A DNA stretch of 64,000 nucleotides from Bacteriovoracaceae bacterium UBA6153 (GTDB taxonomy: Bacteria > Bdellovibrionota > Bacteriovoracia > Bacteriovoracales > Bacteriovoracaceae), in the NCBI GenBank assembly GCA_002428265.1, contig DIUR01000003.1:62001-126000 (forward strand), written 5' to 3'. The notes under the pieces were generated by a model. The model saw only the letters and a program-made list of their open reading frames with translations, searched no databases and was not told where the DNA came from. Shown here one piece after another: positions 35,800 through 44,540 of the stretch. The translations under genes and the position numbers were made by a program. Numbering within the stretch: position 1 is the stretch's first letter; the number at the start of each line of letters is the position of its first letter.

Positions 35800-37905
35800 T
35801 TATTTCACTTCACTCGAGAATGTAACTTTGAAAGTTTCATCAAGTGGAGTGGTAAGAACAGATCTATTTGATAGAAGTGAGTAGAAAAATTTATTTCTAT
35901 AAATTAATTTTACATAGTTTCTCGTTTCTTCAAATGGAATCGATTCAATTGTCGCTAGTGGGTCTTCATTTCTAAAGATTTCTTTTTTCCAACGATCGAT
36001 TCTGTTTTCACCGGCATTGTATGAGGCAAGTGTATAAATCAAGTTGCCATCAAAACGTGTGAATAACTGTCTTAAATATTTCGCACCTAAAGTAACGTTG
36101 GTTTTAGGGTCGCCCAATTGTGAGATTTTAATTTTTTTATTAAAACGCTTCGCAGTTGCAGGCATTAGTTGCATTAATCCTTTTGCGCCAACTCTAGAAG
36201 TTGCCTGTGGATTAAAAGCAGATTCTTGTCTGATGAGTGAGATAACGATTAAAGGGTCCAGGTCGTTTGAGTTTTTCTCAATAACACTTAAATAACTAAG
36301 CGGGAAAATATACTTAATTAAGCGATAGTTTAGGCTTAGCGAATTTTCTCCAAGTGAGTCTTGGAAAATTTTAAATGAGGCGATGTATTTGTCCTGAGAG
36401 TGAAGTAGGCGAACAAGGTTTAAAACAATGAACTCTTTATATTCATTATTCGTCACTGTTTTAGCGTATTCTTTATCTTTAAGGCCTACTGATTTATCCA
36501 TTAATTGAAGATGGCGAAGTTCAAGAACCGCAAAGCGCTCTTGCCCTAATGCATTCCAGACAGCGAGTCGCTTTAGAGCATCTTTTAAGTCATTACTTGC
36601 AACATCAAGTTTGAACTCGGCAGGAGAATTTTTAGAAATAAGTTTTGCCAGAATTTCTTGTTCTGTCATGCCCTTGTTTTGAGCAGCAATCTCTTTAAGT
36701 GAGATGATTGAGTAGAAAGAGTAGGGAGAAGAGTTGATGATCTTATTAAAATAAGTCGTCGCCTTTTTACTGTCGCCTGTTTTTAGTAGGGCATAGGCAA
36801 TCCAGTATTGAACTTTAGAGTCAAAAGTTTCAAATTTCTTTTCAAGGTCTTGTTTATCAATAACAGCTTTCATCGCCTTGTAATCTTTGTTGATTAAGTG
36901 TGGCCATAAAAGATAAAACGTTGCTTCTGAAGTCTCCTCTTTAGGAGCAATGGCGCGCGCTAAAGTAAAAATCTCAATAGCATCACTGTCTTTTCCTTTA
37001 TAGAAAAAACTCTTAGCGGCCAGAGTTGTTCCAACCCAAGCTCTCTTTTCATCAATAAATTTTTTGTTCTTACTGTAGAATGTCAGTGCAGAAATAACCT
37101 GGCGCTTGGCCTGAGCGAAATCACCTTTTTCAACCAGGTCTTGTGGTTCTTTAATTAAGCGCTGGAACTCTTCCTGGAAAAACGATGAAGAGTTGTTATC
37201 AAGGTGAAGGTTGTTAGCAAGGAACTTGTTTAAAAGTGTGCTTACATGAAGATTTGCTAAAATGGCCGAAGTGGGTTTTGTCTTAAGCTCAACATATTTG
37301 GCAATTAAGAGATCAGAAATCTTCTCATGCTCAATTTTATTATTCTTGAAGTGCTTTAAAAGTGCAGAAACTTCTGTTTGGCTTTCACCCATAACATAAA
37401 AAGAAGAAGCTTCTCTAAGGAAGTTTAAATCTCTCGTTGAGAGGTTAATGTTTGAAGAAAACTTTCTTAAGTTTTTAAGAAATAGAAAACGGCAGTATTT
37501 ATCGATCGTGATGTCCATTCTGTGAGCAAGACTTTCTGTGAACTCATTTACAGGACGAGGGATAATCGTACAGTTATTGTAAAAAGAATCCTGATCTTTG
37601 ATTTTTGAAACAAGCTCAAGCCTGTCGATCATTTCATTCAGATGGCCAAATGAGTGGGATTTATTTTTATAAGAAATGAATTTAGCTACAACTGATGGCC
37701 TAATTTCGTTTTTAGAAAAATCATTATAAAGATTAACAAGATCTTTTCCAATTTCGTGATCAATTGGTGAGTAGTTCAATTTAAAGGGAACATCTTCTGC
37801 CATTGCAATCGAAGCAAAATTTAGATTTGGGTTTGCTAGTGCCACGGAGATGTAACAAGTAGTGATAGTAGCTATCGTAATTAGCCTTAAAATAAAGACC
37901 TCCAT
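35800..37905 (-). CDS. Slt70-type soluble lytic murein transglycosylase
   Basis: 701 aa. Cleaves peptidoglycan glycan strands to 1,6-anhydro products in the periplasm. Signal-like start (FILRLITIATITTCYISVALA), a long superhelical alpha domain of TPR-like helices (about 60-520), then the SLT lysozyme-like domain: SLIRQESAFNPQATSRVGA with the catalytic Glu, KGLMQLMPATA, and YTLASYNAGENRID. The ATG at 37905 has no ribosome site upstream, but GGAGG inside it lies 5 bases before an ATT at 37893-37891, a plausible start. AmgK/MurU at the end of the window would use products of such turnover. Confidence 0.9.
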   Translation of the reverse strand: MEVFILRLITIATITTCYISVALANPNLNFASIAMAEDVPFKLNYSPIDHEIGKDLVNLYNDFSKNEIRPSVVAKFISYKNKSHSFGHLNEMIDRLELVSKIKDQDSFYNNCTIIPRPVNEFTESLAHRMDITIDKYCRFLFLKNLRKFSSNINLSTRDLNFLREASSFYVMGESQTEVSALLKHFKNNKIEHEKISDLLIAKYVELKTKPTSAILANLHVSTLLNKFLANNLHLDNNSSSFFQEEFQRLIKEPQDLVEKGDFAQAKRQVISALTFYSKNKKFIDEKRAWVGTTLAAKSFFYKGKDSDAIEIFTLARAIAPKEETSEATFYLLWPHLINKDYKAMKAVIDKQDLEKKFETFDSKVQYWIAYALLKTGDSKKATTYFNKIINSSPYSFYSIISLKEIAAQNKGMTEQEILAKLISKNSPAEFKLDVASNDLKDALKRLAVWNALGQERFAVLELRHLQLMDKSVGLKDKEYAKTVTNNEYKEFIVLNLVRLLHSQDKYIASFKIFQDSLGENSLSLNYRLIKYIFPLSYLSVIEKNSNDLDPLIVISLIRQESAFNPQATSRVGAKGLMQLMPATAKRFNKKIKISQLGDPKTNVTLGAKYLRQLFTRFDGNLIYTLASYNAGENRIDRWKKEIFRNEDPLATIESIPFEETRNYVKLIYRNKFFYSLLSNRSVLTTPLDETFKVTFSSEVK

Positions 37906-37920
37906 GTCGTGAACTTGATC

Positions 37921-38487
37921 CTAGCTCTTGTTCGTAAATCTCTCTTGAATTTCAGAGAGACGCGAAGAGATTTCATTTAAAACAACCCGCTTATCATCCG
38001 GAACCACGAGGCTTAAATTATTTATGTATGAATTTACTTCGCTTAAATAGACGAGGTCATTTTTATAACCATCTTCTATGTGCTCTATCGTATCATTTAA
38101 ATCGTCAGCGACATCCTGGAAATAATCTCCTTTTCTGAAGAATAATTTCCCTGGACTAAACCCTTCTCGGATAGATCTCAAATGTTTCTGCAACTTATAG
38201 AGTGGACCCGCGATTTTATGCGAAAAAAAGATGCAGCCAAAAAAAGTTAAAATAGCGAAACCAAAATGAAGACCCGTTAAAAGAAGAATCAATAAATCGC
38301 GTTTGTCGCTGTAGTACAATGCAATTTCAGGGTTTTTTAGCGCAAAGTTTGCGCTGATAGCACTAAGTAACACGTAGATAGTAAATGGATAAATTAAGCC
38401 CGTTAAGAATACGAGAATTGAAGCATAAAAGCTCAATCTGTACTGAAATTTAGGATTAATAAGATATATTTTTCTACTGTAAGACAC
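37921..38487 (-). CDS. membrane protein with HAMP-like domain
   Basis: 188 aa from a GTG with AGGGGA upstream. Two helices (about 17-42 and 66-88) border a short periplasmic loop. After the second helix, KIAGPLYKLQKHLRSIREGF then a DxxxDVADDLNDTIEHI segment match the two helices of a HAMP signalling domain (P-x-x-x-L pattern). No kinase, cyclase or chemoreceptor output follows. It could be a stand-alone sensor adaptor. It lies 15 bases upstream of the slt gene on the same strand. Confidence 0.65.
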   Translation of the reverse strand: MSYSRKIYLINPKFQYRLSFYASILVFLTGLIYPFTIYVLLSAISANFALKNPEIALYYSDKRDLLILLLTGLHFGFAILTFFGCIFFSHKIAGPLYKLQKHLRSIREGFSPGKLFFRKGDYFQDVADDLNDTIEHIEDGYKNDLVYLSEVNSYINNLSLVVPDDKRVVLNEISSRLSEIQERFTNKS

Positions 38488-38494
38488 GAGATCC

Positions 38495-38639
38495 CCTGAA
38501 ACACAAAATATGTACTTTTATTTTAGTGTAAATACCCATTTGATCATAGGAAAATATGAAACGGCAGGACAATTGTTGACGAATGTCATCACCTAATTTG
38601 ACTCTACGCTATTGGCTTTAATAATTAGTGTGTTTCAGG
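38495..38639. promoter_or_regulatory. divergent promoter region with mirrored 11-bp motif
   Basis: CCTGAAACACA at 38495-38505 is the exact reverse complement of TGTGTTTCAGG at 38629-38639. Each copy directly follows a candidate -10 element pointing away from the centre: TTTACA-16-TATTTT on the - strand (38532 to 38505) and TTGACT-16-AATAAT on the + strand (38598-38625). Both transcripts (HAMP protein and mrp) would therefore begin with or near the same motif. It could be a shared operator or initial transcribed sequence. Confidence 0.45.
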
Positions 38640-38679
38640 TATAAATACCGAGGTAAATCAACATTCACAGGACCCATAT

Positions 38680-39852
38680 ATGAGCAATGAAAACATCCTC
38701 GCCCAACTTAAAGTTATTGTTAATCCAAATACTGGAAGAACGCTTAATGAAGAAGGAAGAATTGTAGAAATAAAAGCAGACCAAAATGAACTGTTATTCA
38801 AATATAAAAGAGATGGAATTACTCCTGAGCAAAAAAAAGCGATTGAAACAATCGTTTTAGGAATTGCGACTCCAACTTATTCATCAGAAAAAGTAACTGT
38901 GCTTACGATCTCTGAGAACTCAGCAGATGTTTTTGCTGGAAAAACTTTTACTAAGCCAGAAGCAAAACCAGCACCGGCCGCAGCAGCTCAAATTAAATCA
39001 GGGCATGGACCTGTAGGGGCAAACAAGAAGCGCGTTCTTGGTGCAAAAAAAGTTATCGCAGTCTCATCATGTAAAGGTGGTGTAGGTAAATCGACTGTGT
39101 CTGTTAACTTAGCTTTCGCCCTAAAAAATCTTGGACTAAAAGTCGGTCTTCTTGATGCTGATATTTACGGGCCATCAATGCCAATGCTTCTAAATCAAAG
39201 AGGCGCAAAACCTGGAGCGACTCCAGAGAAAAAAATTCTTCCAATTGATGCTTATGGGATTCCATTCATCAGCTTTGGTTTATTTATCAATGAAAAAGAT
39301 CCAGTTATCTGGAGAGGGCCAATGCTTGGAGGAGTTTTAAATCAATTCCTTTTTGATGTTGCTTGGGAAGGATTAGATTATTTAATTATCGATCTTCCTC
39401 CTGGAACAGGTGATATGCAGCTGTCTATGATCCAGGCGACAGATATTGATGGGGCCATTGTTGTATCAACTCCACAAGATGTTGCAGTTCTTGATTCAAT
39501 GAAAGGATTGAACATGTTCAACCAGGTTAAAGTTCCTATTTTAGGAATGGTTGAAAACATGAGTTACTTTGTTCCAGAAGATAACCAGTCTAAAAAATAT
39601 TATATCTTCGGTGAAGGTGGAGTGAAAAAGGCCGCTCAAGAGCTGAATGTAAATCTTCTGGCAGAAATTCCATTAGAGATCGCTCTTCGTGAAGGATCTG
39701 ATAAAGGAACTCCTTACATGAATGAAAAGAAGTATGAAGGACGTCCGGTTTGGAATGCTTATATGAGTCTGGCAAAGAATATTGATCAATGTTTCAATAC
39801 TCCATCAGAAGAAGGGCAGCCAAAAGGATTTTTTAAAAGACTTTTTTCATAA
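38680..39852 (+). CDS. mrp: Mrp/ApbC-family iron-sulfur carrier ATPase
   Basis: 390 aa. Mrp/NBP35 proteins bind and transfer Fe-S clusters. N-terminal MIP18/DUF59-like domain (about 5-75), an Ala/Pro linker, then the deviant P-loop CKGGVGKSTVSVNLAF, DADIYGPSMPMLL and DLPPGTGDMQLSM. The expected CxxC cluster ligands after VENMSYF are absent; the segment reads VPEDNQSKKYYIFGEGG. A similar form without cysteines occurs, as I recall, in Bacteroidota homologues. The gene has AGGA seven bases before its ATG and its own promoter candidate. Confidence 0.9.
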   Translation: MSNENILAQLKVIVNPNTGRTLNEEGRIVEIKADQNELLFKYKRDGITPEQKKAIETIVLGIATPTYSSEKVTVLTISENSADVFAGKTFTKPEAKPAPAAAAQIKSGHGPVGANKKRVLGAKKVIAVSSCKGGVGKSTVSVNLAFALKNLGLKVGLLDADIYGPSMPMLLNQRGAKPGATPEKKILPIDAYGIPFISFGLFINEKDPVIWRGPMLGGVLNQFLFDVAWEGLDYLIIDLPPGTGDMQLSMIQATDIDGAIVVSTPQDVAVLDSMKGLNMFNQVKVPILGMVENMSYFVPEDNQSKKYYIFGEGGVKKAAQELNVNLLAEIPLEIALREGSDKGTPYMNEKKYEGRPVWNAYMSLAKNIDQCFNTPSEEGQPKGFFKRLFS

Positions 39853-39872
39853 TCTCATCATAAGATAAGACT

Positions 39873-40412
39873 ATGACGAACTTGATTGAAGTATTAAAAG
39901 AGCAGGCCTCATTCGGATTTACCGGAAAGATAAATGTTCTCTCACGTGACAACGGTCAGTTTCTTGGTGTTATCTATCAACAAGAGGGCATTATTGTCGG
40001 AGCTCAGATTAAGGAGCTCCGTGGTCGTAAGGCCCTCTTGAAAATGATTTTCGATGACGTCGAATCAAATGAAAATTTTAAATTCATCGTTGAACCTGAA
40101 GTGCTCTCAAGCGAGATCATGACGGTGAAGATTACTTTCGAAGAAATTAAGCTTGAGGCCCAAAGCCACTTTCAGGAATACCTGGCCGCTAAGAAGCTTA
40201 GACCTCAGCCACACCTAAAACTGGTGATAGATCCCGAGGTTATCGTCTCAAAAGTTGAGCTAACCGCGCAAGAGTTCGACGTCTTAGCCGTCATCACCGA
40301 GTGGTGTAATGTTAGTGATATCTATAAATACAGTAAGTTGATGGATTTCGAAGTCACCCACGCTTTAGTGTCTCTACGTAAAAAAAGAGCAATAAAGGTG
40401 TTCCAAAATTAA
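39873..40412 (+). CDS. PATAN/DUF4388-like protein
   Basis: 179 aa, no signal peptide. The first 90 residues (LIEVLKEQASFGFTGKINV, GVIYQQEGIIVGAQIKELRG) look like the DUF4388/PATAN domain found in signalling proteins of Deltaproteobacteria-type lineages: G-x-x-G-x-h-x-h...G-x-I-x-x-x-x-G-x-h-h-x-A. The last 60 residues (TAQEFDVLAVITEWCNVSDIY) look like a winged-helix segment. It is 20 bases after mrp, so perhaps co-transcribed. Role in regulation is inferred only. Confidence 0.6.
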   Translation: MTNLIEVLKEQASFGFTGKINVLSRDNGQFLGVIYQQEGIIVGAQIKELRGRKALLKMIFDDVESNENFKFIVEPEVLSSEIMTVKITFEEIKLEAQSHFQEYLAAKKLRPQPHLKLVIDPEVIVSKVELTAQEFDVLAVITEWCNVSDIYKYSKLMDFEVTHALVSLRKKRAIKVFQN

Positions 40413-40463
40413 GAAAAACTCAATACTATTTCATAGTTTTATAAGTGTTACATTGGAGAAACT

Positions 40464-40655
40464 ATGAAGAGTCAGGTACACAATCAAGGCGAACTTAAAG
40501 AATTAAACGTTAAAGTAGAGAAAGATGTTGTTGAATCATTCGAGAGAATGATGAAAAACTCAGGACTTTCTATGGCAGACCTAGTGGTTATTGCTATGAA
40601 AAGATACCGTTCTTCTCACTCAGACTGGGATGTTAAGTCCTTGAAAGCAGAATAA
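40464..40655 (+). CDS. small ribbon-helix-helix-like protein
   Basis: 63 aa. Residues about 13-50 (LNVKVEKDVVESFERMMKNS, then GLSMADLVVIAMKRY) fit a ribbon-helix-helix fold: one beta strand, then two helices around a GLSMADL turn. Such proteins bind DNA as dimers, often as antitoxins or local regulators. No toxin follows it; the neighbour is an exported protein 200 bases away. TGGAG sits 7 bases before the ATG. Confidence 0.65.
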   Translation: MKSQVHNQGELKELNVKVEKDVVESFERMMKNSGLSMADLVVIAMKRYRSSHSDWDVKSLKAE

Positions 40656-40669
40656 TCACATTTCCATCT

Positions 40670-40705
40670 GCCCTGGCTAAAGTATGTAAATATTATAGTC
40701 AGGGC
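40670..40705. promoter_or_regulatory. 10-bp stem-loop downstream of the RHH gene
   Basis: GCCCTGGCTA (40670-40679) pairs with TAGTCAGGGC (40696-40705), nine Watson-Crick pairs and one G-T. It lies 15 bases after the RHH stop but has no T-tract, so it is either a weak terminator, an mRNA-stabilising end or an operator. The rest of 40656-40861 holds an AT-rich, promoter-like stretch (CCTATAAATT near 40758). Confidence 0.4.
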
Positions 40706-40861
40706 GACTAAAAACTGTTCAATTTCTATTCATATACCCAAAATCACGTAAATTCACCCCTATAAATTCAAAGCCTTAGCTCTAGAAATACCCGACTTTT
40801 GCATTTCGCATTGTGGCATGACCCTTGCTCTTTAAAGCTTAAACAAAGCAGGGGAAACGGT

Positions 40862-41881
40862 ATGAAAGTTTTAACATCAAAAAAGGCCATCATCGCACTA
40901 CTAAGCTTAGGCTCAGTTGTTCTTGCTGGAACGATTAAAGATATTAACTCACGCACCGTTAATAGAGTACAGGCTGCTGAGCTTGCACCTATTGAGCGTA
41001 GCCTAGCATCTGATGGTGAAGCGGTTACTCAAAGAATCGCTATCATGAGAGTAGATATGGCCCAAGCTTTTAAGGTTAATGGAAATTGGGAAATCACAAG
41101 AATCGTTGGTTCTGATGAAGTTGTTACTTTTGATAAAAACAACAACCCAGAAGACGCTAAAAAATCAATCGTGATCCCGATGAAACTTATTGGTACTTCA
41201 AAAGTAATGGTTAATAACGATTCAGAGCTTGTATATAACATCACTCTTCTTTCTGACTTTGGAACAATCGCTATCTTTAAAAAGATGGGTAACGGTTTCG
41301 AAATTCTTGAAGCAAAGATGGTGAAGACAGTTAAAGAAGAAACTCTTGCTGTATCTGAAGAAGTTGAACTAGTTCTTGAGAGAGCTCTTAACCAAGCAAA
41401 GTCTTCAAAGATTTTAACTGGTGCAGACGCAACTGGTGAGATGGTTCTTTCAAAGAACTCAATCGAAGGTCTTAGTATCTCTTTAACTAACACTAACGGT
41501 GAAGTTCAGAACATCGATATCTCAAGCGCACAACTTATGGATGGCGGAGCTTTTAAAGCAGACGTAGATAGCGAAGAAGTTTCAGGTGTAATCTTCAACA
41601 ACGGTAAAGATGGTTACAGACTAAGTTTCGTAACTGGTCCACTTGCAGGAGCTATGCTTAACTTCGTAACAAAAGAAGAGCTTTCTAAAATGGAAGAAAA
41701 AGCTGCAGACGCAAACGATTCATACTTTGAAGCAGAACAAGCAGAAGAAGTAGTAGCTCAACAACAAGCTATCCAAGAAAGAACTGAAATGGCCGCTAAT
41801 GTTGAATCATATGAGCCAGTAAGAATTTTATCAGCTGACGAAATTAGAGAGACGGCTGAGACTCAAGGGTTTTCTTTTTAA
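40862..41881 (+). CDS. exported hypothetical protein
   Basis: 339 aa from the ATG at 40862, with AGGGGA about 7 bases upstream. N-terminal signal or anchor MKVLTSKKAIIALLSLGSVV LA. The mature region has beta-rich repeats (VVTFDKNNNPEDAKKSIVIP, MKLIGTSKVMV) and an acidic Glu/Ala/Gln-rich helix near the end (EAEQAEEVVAQQQAIQ). Codon use is strongly biased and regular, as in well-expressed genes. No family recognised. A terminator follows. Confidence 0.65.
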   Translation: MKVLTSKKAIIALLSLGSVVLAGTIKDINSRTVNRVQAAELAPIERSLASDGEAVTQRIAIMRVDMAQAFKVNGNWEITRIVGSDEVVTFDKNNNPEDAKKSIVIPMKLIGTSKVMVNNDSELVYNITLLSDFGTIAIFKKMGNGFEILEAKMVKTVKEETLAVSEEVELVLERALNQAKSSKILTGADATGEMVLSKNSIEGLSISLTNTNGEVQNIDISSAQLMDGGAFKADVDSEEVSGVIFNNGKDGYRLSFVTGPLAGAMLNFVTKEELSKMEEKAADANDSYFEAEQAEEVVAQQQAIQERTEMAANVESYEPVRILSADEIRETAETQGFSF

Positions 41882-41914
41882 TTAGAAAAATTTTTAGAAG
41901 AAATAATAAGAAGG

Positions 41915-41939
41915 AGCCTCGCGAATGCGGGGCTTTTTT
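41915..41939 (+). terminator. rho-independent terminator
   Basis: AGCCTCGC (41915-41922), loop GAAT, GCGGGGCT (41927-41934; one G-T pair), then five T. It ends the exported-protein transcript. The following 160 bases up to 42101 show no further gene. Confidence 0.88.
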
Positions 41940-42100
41940 GCGTTTTAACTCAAGACATAGTTAGCTTACCCGAGCCTTAAGGTCAGCTTTCCTCATAATA
42001 GTGTTCGCTTAATTATTGTAAACAATAAAATTGAGTTAACTTTTTAAATATAAATACGATAGTGCTTATATGTAAAAATGTTCGTAGAGGATTGTACATA

Positions 42101-43237
42101 TTGAAAGTTCAATATTTCATTTTTTTGAGCCTTGTAACTTTCTCAAGTTATGCCAATGAAATGGGAATCAAAGAAGCTAAAAATATTGAGAAATTGCAAG
42201 AAGCCTTTGTTAAATGTGAGGTAAAGGAATTTCTTGCTTTAAAGCCAGCAGAGTATTTTGAGTATTCTAAAGAAAGTATTTTAGATGCTAGGTTTGATAG
42301 TTTTCTTTTAAACATGTTAAATGAAAGTGAGGATGTAAAACCAAGCTGTAAAAACATTCTTAAGCTACTCGCACAAAATGGCTTCAAGTTTTATCATCCA
42401 AATACGATATTAAAAATTCTATCTCTACATAGTACTATGGCCATTAATGAATTTATTGAAAACAAACTTATATCTGATTTAGTTATAGAGGGGAGTATTG
42501 AGAAGTTTTCTTACATATTAGGAAAGTTCAAAAATGCAGAACTAATTACTTTTTATGAGTTTCAAATCTACAAAGAGTATTTTGAGCATTTCATGAAAAA
42601 ATTTCCAGAGAAAAAACGCGTAGATTTCAAACCTTACCACGTTGGCGAAATATACTATCTTTGTGGATTCAATCAAAACGCAAGAATTTACAAAAGAGAT
42701 AAAACCGAAGTTGCAGATAGTTTCATTCGTAAGTGTGCTTTGCCATATACAAGTGTGTCAGCTCCTTTTGCTAAAGATAATGAGTTTGAATATGAAAATT
42801 ATGGAGATGGTTTTTATGGAAAAATAATTTCCATAAATGATGATTGGATTCAAATCCAGGAATACGGAAACACTAGTAGCGAGCGACACTATTCAGAAGA
42901 TCTTCCAAAGGATACTGTGTGGGTTAAAGATTCAACAGTCGTAAGTTTTTATTTTTTAACAGATGGTGAACAGGTCATGCCACTTCCTAATTATCAATCT
43001 TTTGAGCTTTATTTAAATGATTCAGTAATGCTTTGTAAAAATGAATATGCTTTTAGTAGTGATGACCAGAGAGAGGTGTTTTCACCAGTGTTTGAAGTTA
43101 TTTCCCCTCCAGCCACACTTTCTCCAGGGGATTTAAGCATTAAAAAACTTGTATTACCAAAAACCTTTAAAGCTCAAAAAGCGAAATTGATTAATAATGT
43201 TAATTTTTATTTTACCAATGGAAATGATGGATGCTAA
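42101..43237 (+). CDS. secreted protein of unknown family (first of a pair)
   Basis: 378 aa from a TTG at 42101. That start has AGAGGA nine bases upstream and gives a clean signal peptide (KVQYFIFLSLVTFSSYA after Met); the GTG at 42062 would bury it. The N-terminal half is helical, with ankyrin-like pacing (ILKLLAQNGFKFYHPNTILK). The middle resembles an SH3-type beta domain (ARIYKRDKTEVADSF ... DDWIQIQEYG). Several cysteines are spaced through the chain. Notably AT-rich. It overlaps the next gene by 7 bases, so the two are likely partners. Confidence 0.6.
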   Translation: MKVQYFIFLSLVTFSSYANEMGIKEAKNIEKLQEAFVKCEVKEFLALKPAEYFEYSKESILDARFDSFLLNMLNESEDVKPSCKNILKLLAQNGFKFYHPNTILKILSLHSTMAINEFIENKLISDLVIEGSIEKFSYILGKFKNAELITFYEFQIYKEYFEHFMKKFPEKKRVDFKPYHVGEIYYLCGFNQNARIYKRDKTEVADSFIRKCALPYTSVSAPFAKDNEFEYENYGDGFYGKIISINDDWIQIQEYGNTSSERHYSEDLPKDTVWVKDSTVVSFYFLTDGEQVMPLPNYQSFELYLNDSVMLCKNEYAFSSDDQREVFSPVFEVISPPATLSPGDLSIKKLVLPKTFKAQKAKLINNVNFYFTNGNDGC

Positions 43238-44250
43238 GAGCAATTAATTTATTTTTCATAATAATGATTTATTCAAGCAATGCATTTTCTAATTGTGAGC
43301 TCTACTCAAGAGGATATCATACCATTGCAACCTATAAAGAAGATGAGAAAGCTTTCTTAATAAATAAATTAAAAGTAAATTATAAAATTAGAGAAGATGA
43401 AATAATTATAAATCTAGCACCAGAGAGTTCTCCTCTAGGAAGAGTTGTTGCAGCTATAGAGTCACTTAAGTCAATTCAGTTTGGAGATATTAATTGCCCA
43501 ATCATTGGAAAGCCTAAGCTATCAATGAGCATGTTATCTAATGAAATATCAGTTTCGGTTCCAAAATGTGACGTTCCTGAAAAGAAGATGACTCCACTTA
43601 AATCAGGCTCAGCGTTTATAGACAACAGCATGAATAAATTAATATTGCCAAAAGATGTGGAGGTTATTCCAGTCAATGAGTCGCATAAGACAGATTTATT
43701 AAAAGTTGAAAACAATATTACAGAATTTCTAAAAAACAAATTCTTTCGTGGCGGACCACAAATGGTTCTATCACCTAATGAATTTAAGGTTAAGAGTTTT
43801 AAGCATTCCTATTTCAAAGATACCAAATTATTTATTACGGATGTGACAGCAGCTTCAACTCAAGTTAACAAAAAAATAAGTTTAAGTTTTAGTATAGTTT
43901 TTCTTAGTCTTAATGGCGTCTCCTGGTATATTGCAGATTCATCTTACATTGATCCATGCTATCCGGATTACAATCAAGATGAGCAATACGCAAGACCTGA
44001 TGAGAAAGAGAGGCATCACGGTTGGATACCAAAACTTAAATCAGGATATGTGTATGACAATCCTGATTATCCTTCTGTGATTAAGTTTGAAACTCCTCAT
44101 ATCCTTTATTATCTGGATTTTAATAAAAAATTTATTGTATTAGAAAAAGATTTTGGAAATCTTGATAGGATGACTGAAGAACCTAATTATGGAATTTTGG
44201 ATTTCCGTCCAGAATTACCTGAGAGGCAAAAGAATGCTGAAATAGAATAG
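43231..44250 (+). CDS. secreted protein of unknown family (second of a pair)
   Basis: 339 aa. Signal peptide MLRAINLFFIIMIYSSNAFS. The mature protein starts with a Cys (NCELYSRGYH), has further cysteines (DINCPIIG, VPKCDVP, DPCYPDYNQD) and beta-strand character with a Tyr/Asp-rich C-terminal region (YVYDNPDYPSVIKFETPHIL). It overlaps the upstream gene by 7 bases. No motif that I recognise. Together with the preceding gene it looks like a lineage-specific exported pair. Confidence 0.6.
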   Translation: MLRAINLFFIIMIYSSNAFSNCELYSRGYHTIATYKEDEKAFLINKLKVNYKIREDEIIINLAPESSPLGRVVAAIESLKSIQFGDINCPIIGKPKLSMSMLSNEISVSVPKCDVPEKKMTPLKSGSAFIDNSMNKLILPKDVEVIPVNESHKTDLLKVENNITEFLKNKFFRGGPQMVLSPNEFKVKSFKHSYFKDTKLFITDVTAASTQVNKKISLSFSIVFLSLNGVSWYIADSSYIDPCYPDYNQDEQYARPDEKERHHGWIPKLKSGYVYDNPDYPSVIKFETPHILYYLDFNKKFIVLEKDFGNLDRMTEEPNYGILDFRPELPERQKNAEIE

Positions 44251-44348
44251 TAAAGGTTTCAGGCTGTCTACTTTCCGGTTGCATAGCATATTTTATTAAA
44301 TTTCCTTTGTATAAAATGAAAGAGGCACCATTACTGAAGGAGCATGAC

Positions 44349-44540
44349 TTGAGGATAAAGTATCTTGCTATAGGTTTGTTACTCATAACTATTGGAGTAA
44401 TTTTCATAAGAGTCGCTTTTTTTAAAAAGAATTTTTCCTCTGGTAAAGAAAACAATTTTTGGATTTCGTTAATGGAGATTTTCTTTTACATGATAGCAGT
44501 TGGAGTTTTGTATATTTTATCAGGCTTTAAGATCATCTAA
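44349..44540 (+). CDS. small two-helix membrane protein
   Basis: 63 aa from a TTG at 44349, because AAGGAG lies exactly 6 bases upstream; an in-frame ATG at 44307 has no such site and adds 14 polar residues. Helices at about 5-24 and 41-60 with a basic loop between (KKNFSSGKENN). Its stop overlaps the convergent DUF2442 gene by 4 bases. Unknown function. Confidence 0.5.
   Translation: MRIKYLAIGLLLITIGVIFIRVAFFKKNFSSGKENNFWISLMEIFFYMIAVGVLYILSGFKII

Noticed and set aside
40464..40655. RHH protein as antitoxin of a toxin-antitoxin pair
   Set aside because: No toxin-like ORF is adjacent on either strand.
40831..40860. Third possible SD-masking stem before the gene at 40862 (CCCTTGCT / AGCAGGGG)
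   Set aside because: The stem has a bulge and pairs only part of the ribosome site; not comparable with the two perfect cases.
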